From Paenibacillus sp. Soil750 (GTDB taxonomy: Bacteria > Bacillota > Bacilli > Paenibacillales > NBRC-103111), in the NCBI RefSeq assembly GCF_001428045.1, contig NZ_LMSD01000008.1, positions 95,851 through 159,850 of the forward strand: a stretch of 64,000 bases of DNA, read 5' to 3'. Every line of letters starts with the position of its first letter. The first letter of the stretch is position 1. Shown here in pieces: positions 52,140 through 60,275 of the stretch. A program made the position numbers and the translations under genes. The notes below the pieces were generated by a model that worked only from the letters and a program-made list of their open reading frames with translations, was not told the DNA's origin and made no database searches.

Positions 52140-52907
52140 ATGAATATGACGCAACCATCAGTATTAGTCATCGCTCATCGTGGTGCCAAAGGGGAGGCCC
52201 CGGAGAATACACTCGGCGCTTTCCGTCTCGGGATTGAACAGGGCTGCGATGCCATCGAATTGGACGTTCATTTATCCAAAGACGGTGAAATCATAGTCAT
52301 TCATGATTTCACTATTGATCGAACAACAGATAGGAAGGGTGTCGTACATGAGATGACACTTTCTGAATTAAAACAGGCTGATGCGGGCCGCTGGTTCAGC
52401 TCACAATATGAAGGTGAACGAATTCCTACATTAGAAGAAGTGTTCGACCTTGTTCCGCCGGAAGTGATGATTAATGTAGAGATCAAAGATTCTTACGACC
52501 GTAAGCTCGAACCAGCACTGGCCGAGCTCATGAAAAGGAAAGATCGCGTGCATAATGTGGTTGTCTCCTCCTTCGATCACAAAAGCCTTCTCTTCCTAAA
52601 ACTTTTGCTGCCTGAAGCGAAAATCGGGCTTCTATATGAAATCAATCCAGGAAGTCACGCTGGTTTGGCGACAGGATTTGGGGTTCCGGTGTATTCCCTG
52701 CATCCTAATTTTAAAAGGATTAACCGAGAGGATATCAGGGATGCCTTAAGTAAAGGAATCCAGGTGTATCCTTGGACGATTAATGACGAAAAGAAGATGA
52801 AACAAGCCATCGAAAAAGGAGCTTCTGGTATAATTACTGATTTCCCTGGTAAATTACGCAAGATTTTGACAGCGTGGAGTCAGCCCTTAGGGGGCAAGGA
52901 TGACTAG
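52140..52907 (+). CDS. Glycerophosphodiester phosphodiesterase (cytosolic)
   Basis: 255 residues, ATG after AGGAGG. GDPD motifs are complete: AHRGAKGEAPENTLGAF, ELDVHLSKDGEIIVIHD and NVEIKD, with a final VYPWTINDEKKM strand. There is no signal peptide. It splits glycerophosphodiesters brought in by the importer into glycerol-3-phosphate and an alcohol. It overlaps the next gene by 8 bases. Confidence 0.92.
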   Translation: MNMTQPSVLVIAHRGAKGEAPENTLGAFRLGIEQGCDAIELDVHLSKDGEIIVIHDFTIDRTTDRKGVVHEMTLSELKQADAGRWFSSQYEGERIPTLEEVFDLVPPEVMINVEIKDSYDRKLEPALAELMKRKDRVHNVVVSSFDHKSLLFLKLLLPEAKIGLLYEINPGSHAGLATGFGVPVYSLHPNFKRINREDIRDALSKGIQVYPWTINDEKKMKQAIEKGASGIITDFPGKLRKILTAWSQPLGGKDD

Positions 52908-54033
52908 GATTCACTTCGCTTATGTTGTGGTTGTGGCGGGATTGATCGCGTTAACAACGGTAGGCTGTCAGAAGCCAATAGCGATTGCCAATGCTAGTGT
53001 GATTCCATCAGCTACACCGATCGAGGCAGTTGCTACTCCTAAGCAGGTGATGAACACAATGACGGGGATAACCCAAGAAGAAGCGGGCATTAAGATTCGT
53101 GTTGATATGCCTGAAATCCGAACATTTCTTGAAAAGAGCAAGCAGGGACCTGTCATCCCGGCATTGAAGCAGAATGCGATTCCGCAAGGTATGGCGTACT
53201 TGGAAGAGAAGAATTGGCTATTGGTCACTCATTACCGCGAGGACGGCAAGCCTAGCATTATCTCGGTTATTGATGAGAAGAGCGGAGAGATGCTCAAAGC
53301 TCTTGAGATCTTTAAGAACGAGACTACACCTTATACAGGTCATGCAGGCGGTGTTGCTGTTAGTAACAAATACATCTGGATATCATCCGAGGGCAACGCC
53401 TACTATTTCCCCAAGGAAGATCTCTTGAAAGCGGATAAGGCGGGTAAAATCGTCTTTAAAGGAGCCGTTCAAACGGATACGCGCGCTTCATTTAATGCTT
53501 TTGCTGATGGCATCTTATGGGTTGGTGAATTTGCACAAGGTGCCAGCTACCCTACGGACGCCTCACACTATATGACGAACCGAGATGAGAAGGAGCATAA
53601 AGCTTGGGCTGTCGGCTATAAGCTTGACCCTTCGACAGACTTGCCGAGTGCTTCTAAATTGCAAGCGTCGGGACCGGTTGTACCTGATATGATTATTTCG
53701 CTGCCTGACAGTGTTCAAGGGATGTATCTCGACAAGGGCGGCTTATGGCTCAGTCAGTCGTACGGAAGAAACAGTATCAGCGACTTAACGCGATATAAGA
53801 ACAATTTATTGGATAAACCGCATACGACGGTTAAGCTCGGACAATCTGAAGTACCTGTCTGGTTTCTAGACAATAAGAACAAGATGGAGAAAATGGAAAT
53901 TGCACCGATGGCTGAAGGCATATTTAAATGGAAGGGCCACATGTACATCTTATTTGAATCGGGTGCAACCAAATACAAAACCTCCACGACTTATGCGTTA
54001 GAGCGAATTTATATGCTGCCCTGGAGTGAGTGA
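52900..54033 (+). CDS. Beta-propeller-like lipoprotein of unknown function
   Basis: 377 residues. The lipobox LTTVGC puts Cys at about residue 23. After a short linker the rest consists of repeated strand units (IPQGMAYLEEKNWLLVTHY, HAGGVAVSNKYIWISSEG, GILWVGEFAQGASYP, VQGMYLDKGGLWLSQSYG) compatible with a beta-propeller. It overlaps the glycerophosphodiesterase by 8 bases and so belongs to the importer operon. It may present or bind phosphodiesters or be a sensor at the membrane. I do not recognise a named family. Confidence 0.7.
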   Translation: MTRIHFAYVVVVAGLIALTTVGCQKPIAIANASVIPSATPIEAVATPKQVMNTMTGITQEEAGIKIRVDMPEIRTFLEKSKQGPVIPALKQNAIPQGMAYLEEKNWLLVTHYREDGKPSIISVIDEKSGEMLKALEIFKNETTPYTGHAGGVAVSNKYIWISSEGNAYYFPKEDLLKADKAGKIVFKGAVQTDTRASFNAFADGILWVGEFAQGASYPTDASHYMTNRDEKEHKAWAVGYKLDPSTDLPSASKLQASGPVVPDMIISLPDSVQGMYLDKGGLWLSQSYGRNSISDLTRYKNNLLDKPHTTVKLGQSEVPVWFLDNKNKMEKMEIAPMAEGIFKWKGHMYILFESGATKYKTSTTYALERIYMLPWSE

Positions 54034-54108
54034 GGTACAGTGGTCGGTTGTCTATATTTGCGTTATGATTATAAGGTATACATGATAACCGGAGGTGGAC
54101 AACACGAC

Positions 54109-54804
54109 ATGATCACTGGCTTAGCTCACAGGGGCTACCCAAAAAAGTACCCGGAAAACACGATATCCTCTTTTCAGGCAGCTTTAGATTTGTCTTACAG
54201 TCATTTGGAGTTGGATGTTCAACTTACGAAAGACGGAGTGCCTGTCGTCATTCACGATACAACCGTGAATCGAACAACAAATGGTACTGGCCGTGTTGCA
54301 GACTACACATTTGAGCAAATTCGGAAATTGGACGCAGGCGGAGGTCAGCAAATTCCAACACTGAAGGAAGTTCTTTTGCTGGCGAAGGGGAAAGCTCAGG
54401 TAGATATTGAGCTGAAACAAAGCGGGTTGTTGTATCCAGGTTTAGAGGAGCAAGTGTTGGAGACGATTCAAGTTGCAGGGGTTCAGGATCAAGTATTCGT
54501 AACTTCCTTCGATCATTACGCCATCGTTCGAACAAGGGAACTATCCCGTGATATTAATCTGGGACTCGTCCTTTACGGCGCAACACCGGCGGTATTCCCA
54601 CTTGCTAAGGAAATTAATGCGAAGTATGTATCTGTGAAACATATTTATTTAACAGATGAATTTGTTCATCGCTGCGATGAAGCGGGTATACAGTTGATTG
54701 CTTGGACGATCGATGATGAACAAGATATGCGGAATTTGCGGTCGCAATATCCTCACATTTGGGCATGCACGAATGAGCTTGAGAGATGGATTACCGTATT
54801 TTAA
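54109..54804 (+). CDS. Second glycerophosphodiester phosphodiesterase
   Basis: 231 residues from ATG 54109, with GGAGGTGG at 54091-54098; earlier starts are unsupported. AHRGYPKKYPENTISSF, ELDVQLTKDGVPVVIHD and DIELKQ give the full GDPD site. It is roughly 35-40% identical by eye to the gene at 52140 and is also cytosolic. Shorter spacing and its own binding site suggest co-transcription with the importer operon. Two copies may differ in alcohol preference. Confidence 0.9.
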   Translation: MITGLAHRGYPKKYPENTISSFQAALDLSYSHLELDVQLTKDGVPVVIHDTTVNRTTNGTGRVADYTFEQIRKLDAGGGQQIPTLKEVLLLAKGKAQVDIELKQSGLLYPGLEEQVLETIQVAGVQDQVFVTSFDHYAIVRTRELSRDINLGLVLYGATPAVFPLAKEINAKYVSVKHIYLTDEFVHRCDEAGIQLIAWTIDDEQDMRNLRSQYPHIWACTNELERWITVF

Positions 54805-54810
54805 TATGGA

Positions 54811-54853
54811 AAAGGAGGAGCTCACGACGATGTTGTGGGCTCCTCCTTTTTAC
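54811..54853. terminator. Bidirectional terminator
   Basis: AAAGGAGGAGCTCAC pairs with GTGGGCTCCTCCTTT with one mismatch; T runs lie on both sides. It separates the glycerophosphodiesterase from the minus-strand NarL-type regulator gene. Confidence 0.85.
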
Positions 54854-54870
54854 GTATCATCTAGCCGCTC

Positions 54871-55566
54871 CTACAGATCATTCTCATGCAAATAAGCTAT
54901 CGTCTCCGACCGTCCAGAGACATTTAGCTTCTTATAAATAGCACTCAAATAATTCTTCACAGTCCCCGTGGTCAGAAACATGTCAGAAGCGATAGCTTGA
55001 TTCGACTTTCCTTGTTTCAAATTCTTCAGAATGTTCCGTTCCTGAACAGAAAGACCAGACAGCTTGTTTTCTTGTGGTTGTGTCTCAATCGATTGTAGAT
55101 TTTCCTCCAGTGCCTTTTCTTCCTGTTCCTCTGAGGAACGTAGTGCTTGGACAAGGCGCGGCTGAATACTTAGCGGGTATGTAATGCCACCATCTAAGCA
55201 GACCTGAATGGTTGAGAGTATTTTTTTCGTCTCGACGCCTTTCACTAGATACCCGCTGGCACCGTGACGTATCGCTTCCCATATGTAGGCTTCATCCTCA
55301 AATGAGGTCAAAATAAGTACCTTAATCTCCGGGAATTCGGCTTTGATTTGTTTGGTAGCCTCTAAGCCGTCAAGCTTGGGCATATGGATATCCATCATAA
55401 CGAGTTGAGGACGATGCAATTGTACTTGTTCTATGGTGGCTATACCATCCCCCGTTGTCGCTACGACTTTATATCCTTCTTCCATACCTAGAATAGCTGC
55501 TAATCCATCGCGGATGAGGGGTTGGTCGTCTGCGATAAGAATGGTTGTTTGAGACAATTCGATCAC
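54871..55566 (-). CDS. NarL/LuxR-family response regulator
   Basis: 231 residues. The receiver has the DD pair in LIADDQPLIRDGL, phospho-acceptor Asp in VMMDIHMPKLDG, and the KGVET at the fifth strand. The C-terminal LuxR helix-turn-helix is SVQERNILKNLKQGKSNQAI with VKNYLSAIYKKLNVSGR. An acidic linker lies between. The kinase gene at 55576 lies 9 bases upstream, forming one operon with the kinase first. The signal is not known. Confidence 0.93.
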   Translation of the reverse strand: MIELSQTTILIADDQPLIRDGLAAILGMEEGYKVVATTGDGIATIEQVQLHRPQLVMMDIHMPKLDGLEATKQIKAEFPEIKVLILTSFEDEAYIWEAIRHGASGYLVKGVETKKILSTIQVCLDGGITYPLSIQPRLVQALRSSEEQEEKALEENLQSIETQPQENKLSGLSVQERNILKNLKQGKSNQAIASDMFLTTGTVKNYLSAIYKKLNVSGRSETIAYLHENDL

Positions 55567-55575
55567 TCCTTCCGA

Positions 55576-56721
55576 TCATTTTCGACTGAAGGGTATGGCT
55601 ATATCCAGCGTTACTCCGCCAGATGCACCATTGTTACGTATTGAAAACGTTCCCCCAACATCTTCCACGCGTTCTTTCATCGCAGTAAGTCCGTAACCAT
55701 ACACAATTTCGAGTGGTGGATGACCATTATCGGACAAAACGAAGCGAAGAACTTCCTCATGATACGACAATGAGAAGTGGAAATAAGTACTTAGGCCATG
55801 GCGAATGCCATTCGTCAAACCTTCTTGTAGTGCCCGATAAATCGTAAGCTCGATAATAGGTGTTAGATCAGGCGTCGTGGTATCAATGGTGTAGGCAATA
55901 TCCACGGTAGTTTGCTTTTTCGTATCATCGATCAACCGAATAAGCTCAGGTATGAAGCAGTGATCTGGGAAGTTCTCGCGCAACACATGGACAGAGCTTC
56001 GTACATCATTTAGACCTCTGAGAATACTTTCTTTCGTTCGATCGATCATCTCTTTGGCGATTGGATAATGGCTTTTCTCCAAAGCATGCGCTGCCGTCTG
56101 TAATCCGGTTAACGCTGATGTCAGCGTATGTCCAACCGAATCATGAATATCGCGGGAAATTCGCGTCCGTTCTTGTAATTTGGCCTTCTGCTCCAATGCA
56201 ATTGAGGCTATTCGCAGTTGCTCGTTGTCGATAGCTAATTGATTCTTTTGTTGAAACGCAATCCTAGCAAGCAAGCTCATCCCGTAGATCGCAAAGAAAT
56301 CAATCACTCTAGGAATAATTAAATAGATGTCCTCAAAAGGCGGAAACTGACGATAGATCATGACGCCTAGTAGAATACAAACATAATTGACAATCGTAAA
56401 GATAATGGCATGCTTTCTACCGTGGTGAAAGGTGAACTCACCAATGAGAATTAAGAGGTAAATTTGAGAAAAATAACTTTCCGACCATACACAGATAACG
56501 AGAGCCAAAGCTAGTTGAGCGTATAAAAACCGGAAGCCACTCCTACTATGCAGAGCAATCTTTAGGATATAATCCCGCATAAGGACGGCAGCCACATAGC
56601 TACAAGCTAGCAGCAGAAGTCCTACTGAAAATTTACTCGTATGAAACAATAGTGAGAGTGTTGCACCCATCACGATGATATGCAAGGTGAGAGTCATGTT
56701 TTTATTTAAATGTACATCCAT
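55576..56721 (-). CDS. NarL-partner sensor histidine kinase (HisKA_3)
   Basis: 381 residues. Five or six membrane helices in the first ~150 residues leave no large external domain. Then HisKA_3 with the phosphorylated His in RISRDIHDSVGHTLTSA, and HATPase with GLTNGIRHG and SDNGHPPLEIVYGYGLTAM. It is of the DesK/LiaS type, in which membrane properties or stress are sensed through the helices. Paired with the downstream NarL regulator. Confidence 0.92.
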   Translation of the reverse strand: MDVHLNKNMTLTLHIIVMGATLSLLFHTSKFSVGLLLLACSYVAAVLMRDYILKIALHSRSGFRFLYAQLALALVICVWSESYFSQIYLLILIGEFTFHHGRKHAIIFTIVNYVCILLGVMIYRQFPPFEDIYLIIPRVIDFFAIYGMSLLARIAFQQKNQLAIDNEQLRIASIALEQKAKLQERTRISRDIHDSVGHTLTSALTGLQTAAHALEKSHYPIAKEMIDRTKESILRGLNDVRSSVHVLRENFPDHCFIPELIRLIDDTKKQTTVDIAYTIDTTTPDLTPIIELTIYRALQEGLTNGIRHGLSTYFHFSLSYHEEVLRFVLSDNGHPPLEIVYGYGLTAMKERVEDVGGTFSIRNNGASGGVTLDIAIPFSRK

Positions 56722-56841
56722 ATCTTTACCCTCAAATTACAAAGCTTTATTTACTACTTATTTTACCATAAACATGACTTAAGTCATACATAGAACGCAT
56801 AAAGTGTCGAAAAGGTTGCATATCTAGTGAACTTCTTCATC

Positions 56842-56870
56842 TTGGATAGGTCTTTAGTAGCATCTATAAT
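56842..56870 (+). promoter_or_regulatory. Promoter of the microprotein-LuxR unit
   Basis: TTGGAT (56842-56847) and consensus TATAAT (56865-56870) are 17 bases apart, giving a start about 35 bases before the microprotein gene. Confidence 0.7.
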
Positions 56871-56912
56871 ATAGATAGAGGAATTATGGAATTTCCAAGG
56901 AGGCATGTCCAA

Positions 56913-57008
56913 ATGTTGATGATTTTATGGAACTTACTAGGTGGCATTCTTCTAATCTTGAGTTTATATTTGCCGTTGAAACAATTATTGGAACGTAACC
57001 CTGAGTAG
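56913..57008 (+). CDS. 31-residue membrane microprotein
   Basis: ATG 56913 follows AAGGAGG (56898-56904 region) at good spacing and ends at TAG 57006-57008. The product is one hydrophobic helix (LWNLLGGILLILSLYLPLK) with a short charged tail. The AGGAGGGAG that serves the next gene begins at its stop codon, so the two are tightly coupled. It has its own promoter. It may be a signal peptide, a membrane partner of the LuxR-type protein or of the nearby kinase. Too short for family recognition. Confidence 0.6.
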   Translation: MLMILWNLLGGILLILSLYLPLKQLLERNPE

Positions 57009-57021
57009 GAGGGAGTACGAC

Positions 57022-57375
57022 TTGAAAGAAGACTTGCTTGATAGGAAAAATGGGGGCATGCATGCCTCATGTAGCACGGATTACGAGCGTATGAATGAGT
57101 TTCTAATTCAGGAAACAGGTAACTCTATGGATGTATTTTCGAATAGGTATCAAATTACGAAGCGCGAGTCGGAAATTTTCCTGATGGTCGCTATCTATGG
57201 TTTTTCCAATCACGAAATTGCCGAACGTTGTAGGATCAGCGAAAAAACGGTCAAGATTCATCTTGCTAATATAATGAACAAAGCTGGCATCAAATCGATG
57301 CGGAAATTACTTTCGCTGTTATTTAATCATGTGCTTTACTTTCGTGAAAGTAACCGATTGTCCGAGGAAAAGTAG
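57022..57375 (+). CDS. Stand-alone LuxR-type helix-turn-helix protein
   Basis: 117 residues from TTG 57022, supported by AGGAGGGAG at 57007-57016. The N-terminal ~40 residues have no known domain; residues ~45-105 are a LuxR-type DNA-binding domain (ITKRESEIFLMVAIYGFSNH, ISEKTVKIHLANIMNKAGIK). No receiver is present, so control is not by phosphorylation. The coupled membrane microprotein may hold or release it. A strong terminator follows. Confidence 0.85.
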   Translation: MKEDLLDRKNGGMHASCSTDYERMNEFLIQETGNSMDVFSNRYQITKRESEIFLMVAIYGFSNHEIAERCRISEKTVKIHLANIMNKAGIKSMRKLLSLLFNHVLYFRESNRLSEEK

Positions 57376-57405
57376 GGATGTCATTATTATCGTGATCCAA
57401 ATAAC

Positions 57406-57446
57406 AAACCGTCCATAATCACAACAGGTGATGGGACGGTTTTTTC
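57406..57446 (+). terminator. Terminator of the microprotein-LuxR unit
   Basis: CCGTCC pairs with GGGACGG, with inner ATCAC/GTGAT, followed by six T. Confidence 0.85.
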
Positions 57447-57548
57447 ATTTTATCGTAACTAATCACTAGCCCAATGCGTCTATTACTATGTTGCTATGAA
57501 ACTAATTCTAGCAGTAGCAGATATAGAGGGAGAGGGAAGAAGACGTTT

Positions 57549-59159
57549 ATGTTGAAAAAAACAATCTTATTCGGCACGCTGTTTGTTCTATTGTTTGCAA
57601 ATACCGCTTTTGCCTACGATGTACAACTACAGCCCTTCAAGGATGAGGAACAAGACTATGCCAAGGATCCGATTTACACCTTATCCGCATTAGGTATTAT
57701 TAACGGCTATGAGGACCAAACCTATCGTCCCAATGATGACTTGTCTAGAGAGGCTTTCATTAAGTTGCTCGTTATGGCAGGTAAAATAGAGAGTAAAGCT
57801 CCACTGGGGAGTACTCCCGTTGATGTAGCGAAGGACCGTTGGTCGGCACCTTATATTGCTGCTGTCTACGAACGGAAATGGCTTGATAGTTTACTAGATC
57901 AGGAGGGCTTGCTTCATCCAGCGCAGACGATCACGAGAGAAGAAGTTGCGATGCTCGTAGGGAAATCGTTGCTGGAGTCTGAAAGTGAAAAGGCTCGTCA
58001 ACAATGGTTAACCATGGATTGGAAGAAAGAGCAGGTTGTTAGAGGTTTTAAGGATAATTCAACTATAAATGAGGCAATGCAACCTTATGTATATTACGCA
58101 GCGCATCGAGGTATTATGGAGGGAGATCAGACAGGATTTAGCCCGAAAGAGTCTTTGATTCGTAAGCAGGCAGCAGCTGTTATCTATCGTTTGATTGATA
58201 AGCGGATTGCTGAACATAAGATCGATTTCACAGGTTATTATGCCCTTACCTCCTACCCCGCGATTAAGCAGATGAATAAGCTTTCTCATGTGATTCTTGG
58301 TTGGTCTAGCTTGGTATATAGCGGTGCTGGAACGGCTTCATTGAACATCAAATCTCCGGATTATCGGGTTCCACTTGGTTATGAAGAGGTCATTGCCACT
58401 GCGGATGCTGCCCAAGTTACGAAGGAATTGATGGTTTTCTATGATGGTGCTAATTTAAAAGACTTCCTTCAAGATGAATCTGCCAAAAAGACCTTTATTG
58501 CATCGTTGCTCAGTACATTAAAAGATCCAGCCTACTCGTTTACGGGGGTAAGCATTGATTTTGAAGGATTGAAGGAAGCAGGAAGTGCAGTCGACTATAC
58601 CGAGTTTCTTCAGGAGTTGAAAGGTCAGTTAGGTTCGCTTACATTGTCGGTAGCCGTTCCGCCGATTTATTATTACAAGGGTTATGATTTAAAAGAGATC
58701 GGAAAGCTAGCCGATACGGTGATCCTTATGGCTTATGACTTCACACATAATGAAAGTGTATTACCATCGGCACCCCTGCCATTAGTGAACGATACCGTGC
58801 TAACCGCGCTGCAATCGATACCCAAGGAGAAGCTTGTTCTTGGCATTTCCAAACAGGCGAACCAGTGGGTCACCCAAGCTGGCGTAACCGGGCCCGCCCT
58901 TAAACCAGCCATTGCTGATGTTGAGAAAAGGCTGGCGATGCCAGGTGTGAATACCACGTGGGACATGCCCTATTTCTTGAAGAAAGCTACGTTCGCGGAC
59001 GAGCGGGGCAGCCATGTATTGTACTACGAAGATTCGCAGAGCATAGCCAAGAAGATTTGGCTCGCCAAGTTCTATGACCTGCAAGCTGTTTCCTTATGGT
59101 ATATGGGCAACTATACGGCATCGGATTGGGAGCGAATTGGAGAGCAAGCGGCTAAGTAA
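57549..59159 (+). CDS. SLH-anchored GH18-like protein
   Basis: 536 residues from ATG 57549 (AGGGAGAGGGAAG upstream). A signal peptide (cleavage near AFAYD) is followed by two or three SLH domains: FKDEEQDYAKDPIYTL with NGYEDQTYRP, a middle one around RWSAPYIAAVYE, and FKDNSTINEAMQPYVYYAAH. Residues ~230-536 are a GH18-type barrel with FTGVSIDFEGLK, where the D-x-E pair of the DxxDxDxE motif is kept, and ILMAYDFTH as the following strand. It would bind or cut GlcNAc-type glycans at the wall. A relic of its SLH part lies at 30747. Confidence 0.88.
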   Translation: MLKKTILFGTLFVLLFANTAFAYDVQLQPFKDEEQDYAKDPIYTLSALGIINGYEDQTYRPNDDLSREAFIKLLVMAGKIESKAPLGSTPVDVAKDRWSAPYIAAVYERKWLDSLLDQEGLLHPAQTITREEVAMLVGKSLLESESEKARQQWLTMDWKKEQVVRGFKDNSTINEAMQPYVYYAAHRGIMEGDQTGFSPKESLIRKQAAAVIYRLIDKRIAEHKIDFTGYYALTSYPAIKQMNKLSHVILGWSSLVYSGAGTASLNIKSPDYRVPLGYEEVIATADAAQVTKELMVFYDGANLKDFLQDESAKKTFIASLLSTLKDPAYSFTGVSIDFEGLKEAGSAVDYTEFLQELKGQLGSLTLSVAVPPIYYYKGYDLKEIGKLADTVILMAYDFTHNESVLPSAPLPLVNDTVLTALQSIPKEKLVLGISKQANQWVTQAGVTGPALKPAIADVEKRLAMPGVNTTWDMPYFLKKATFADERGSHVLYYEDSQSIAKKIWLAKFYDLQAVSLWYMGNYTASDWERIGEQAAK

Positions 59160-59243
59160 TAGTGGTATAAAGATCGACCTCATAAAAAGCTGTGATACGA
59201 TTATGTAGTCATTCATCCCTTTCAGAAAAGAGAGACAAACAAG

Positions 59244-59555
59244 ATGATCCCAATAGTTAAGTCAAAAGTTGAAACCAAGCTTCAGTCCTTCATCGGGATT
59301 GAAGCCTATATCCATAGCGAAGCGACTTCGTTTGTCTTCGTACGTAATTTTAAGATCAAGGTTACCCATGCCTTTATAGCAGGGGAAGGACCATTTCGTA
59401 CGGCACTCCGATTCGATGGGCATGGTTGGCTGCGAATGGAGGCGATCACGCATTATGAAATTGATGAAAACGGCTGTCTTTTACTGGCCGGATATGATGA
59501 TCGAGGTCGGATGAACGTTGCGCTACACATTGGAAGGGAGCCGTTTCCAGAATGA
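59244..59555 (+). CDS. YojF-like protein (DUF1806)
   Basis: 103 residues. The sequence VYIHSE-like strand, GEGPFRTALRFDGHGWLRMEA and EIDENGCLLLAGYDDRGR match the YojF/DUF1806 family, which in Bacillus lies next to yojG (bshB2). It overlaps the next gene by 4 bases. Function is unknown, but constant neighbourhood with BshB2 suggests an accessory role in bacillithiol metabolism. GAAAAGAGAG is a weak binding site. Confidence 0.8.
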   Translation: MIPIVKSKVETKLQSFIGIEAYIHSEATSFVFVRNFKIKVTHAFIAGEGPFRTALRFDGHGWLRMEAITHYEIDENGCLLLAGYDDRGRMNVALHIGREPFPE

Positions 59556-60262
59556 ATACTACCCAAAGAGGCGCAGCGAACAAGCTGCTCGCCGTATTTG
59601 CGCATCCTGACGACGAGTCATTTATTTGTGGAGGGACACTTGCCAAATACGCTAGTGAAGGGGTCAACATTACGCTGGTGAGTGCCACGCGCGGAGATAT
59701 GGGACGCCGAATGGGCAATCCACCGTATCTCAATCGGGAAACGATGGCGGCTGCTCGTGAAATTGAACTACGAGATGCCTGCAAATGCTTGGGCATCCAG
59801 CAGCTCCTTTTTTTCGATATCCGCGACAAGACAGTTGAGTTTATTGATGAGGAAAGCCTGACCTCAAGAGTTGAGGCTCTAATCCGTGATGTGAATCCAG
59901 ATGTCGTGCTCACGTTTCACGAAACGTTAGGTGGACACCCCGATCATTGTGCTATTGGGAAGGCTACGACGGCTGCATGTCAACGAACAGGACATCTGGA
60001 CTCGTTATATTTCATAACGTTCGGTGATGCGATGGAGCGTCCGGAACGGTTTGGGTATTCCCATAAGGATGTCATGAAAATTGATGTAGCAGCTCATTTG
60101 AAAGCTAAACTGGCAGCGTTCCGGGCTCACCGCTGCCAGACGGAAATAGATGAGTGGGTATGGCTGCCAGACCATGAGGCGTTAAAGAAATTCGGCCGAT
60201 ATGAATACTTTTTGAAAGCGGACATTGAATCTCCGTCCAAAACTTACGATAATTTGTTCTAG
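59552..60262 (+). CDS. bshB2: Bacillithiol biosynthesis deacetylase BshB2
   Basis: 236 residues. The LmbE/PIG-L zinc site is clear: VFAHPDDESFICGGTLA and the later HPDHCAIG, with RGDMGRRMGNPP. BshB2 removes the acetyl group from GlcNAc-malate to give GlcN-malate in bacillithiol synthesis, or from bacillithiol adducts. It is coupled to the YojF-like gene by ATGA overlap, as in B. subtilis yojF-yojG. The minus-strand gene ends 14 bases later. Confidence 0.92.
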   Translation: MNTTQRGAANKLLAVFAHPDDESFICGGTLAKYASEGVNITLVSATRGDMGRRMGNPPYLNRETMAAAREIELRDACKCLGIQQLLFFDIRDKTVEFIDEESLTSRVEALIRDVNPDVVLTFHETLGGHPDHCAIGKATTAACQRTGHLDSLYFITFGDAMERPERFGYSHKDVMKIDVAAHLKAKLAAFRAHRCQTEIDEWVWLPDHEALKKFGRYEYFLKADIESPSKTYDNLF

Positions 60263-60275
60263 TATTTCCCTTAGA

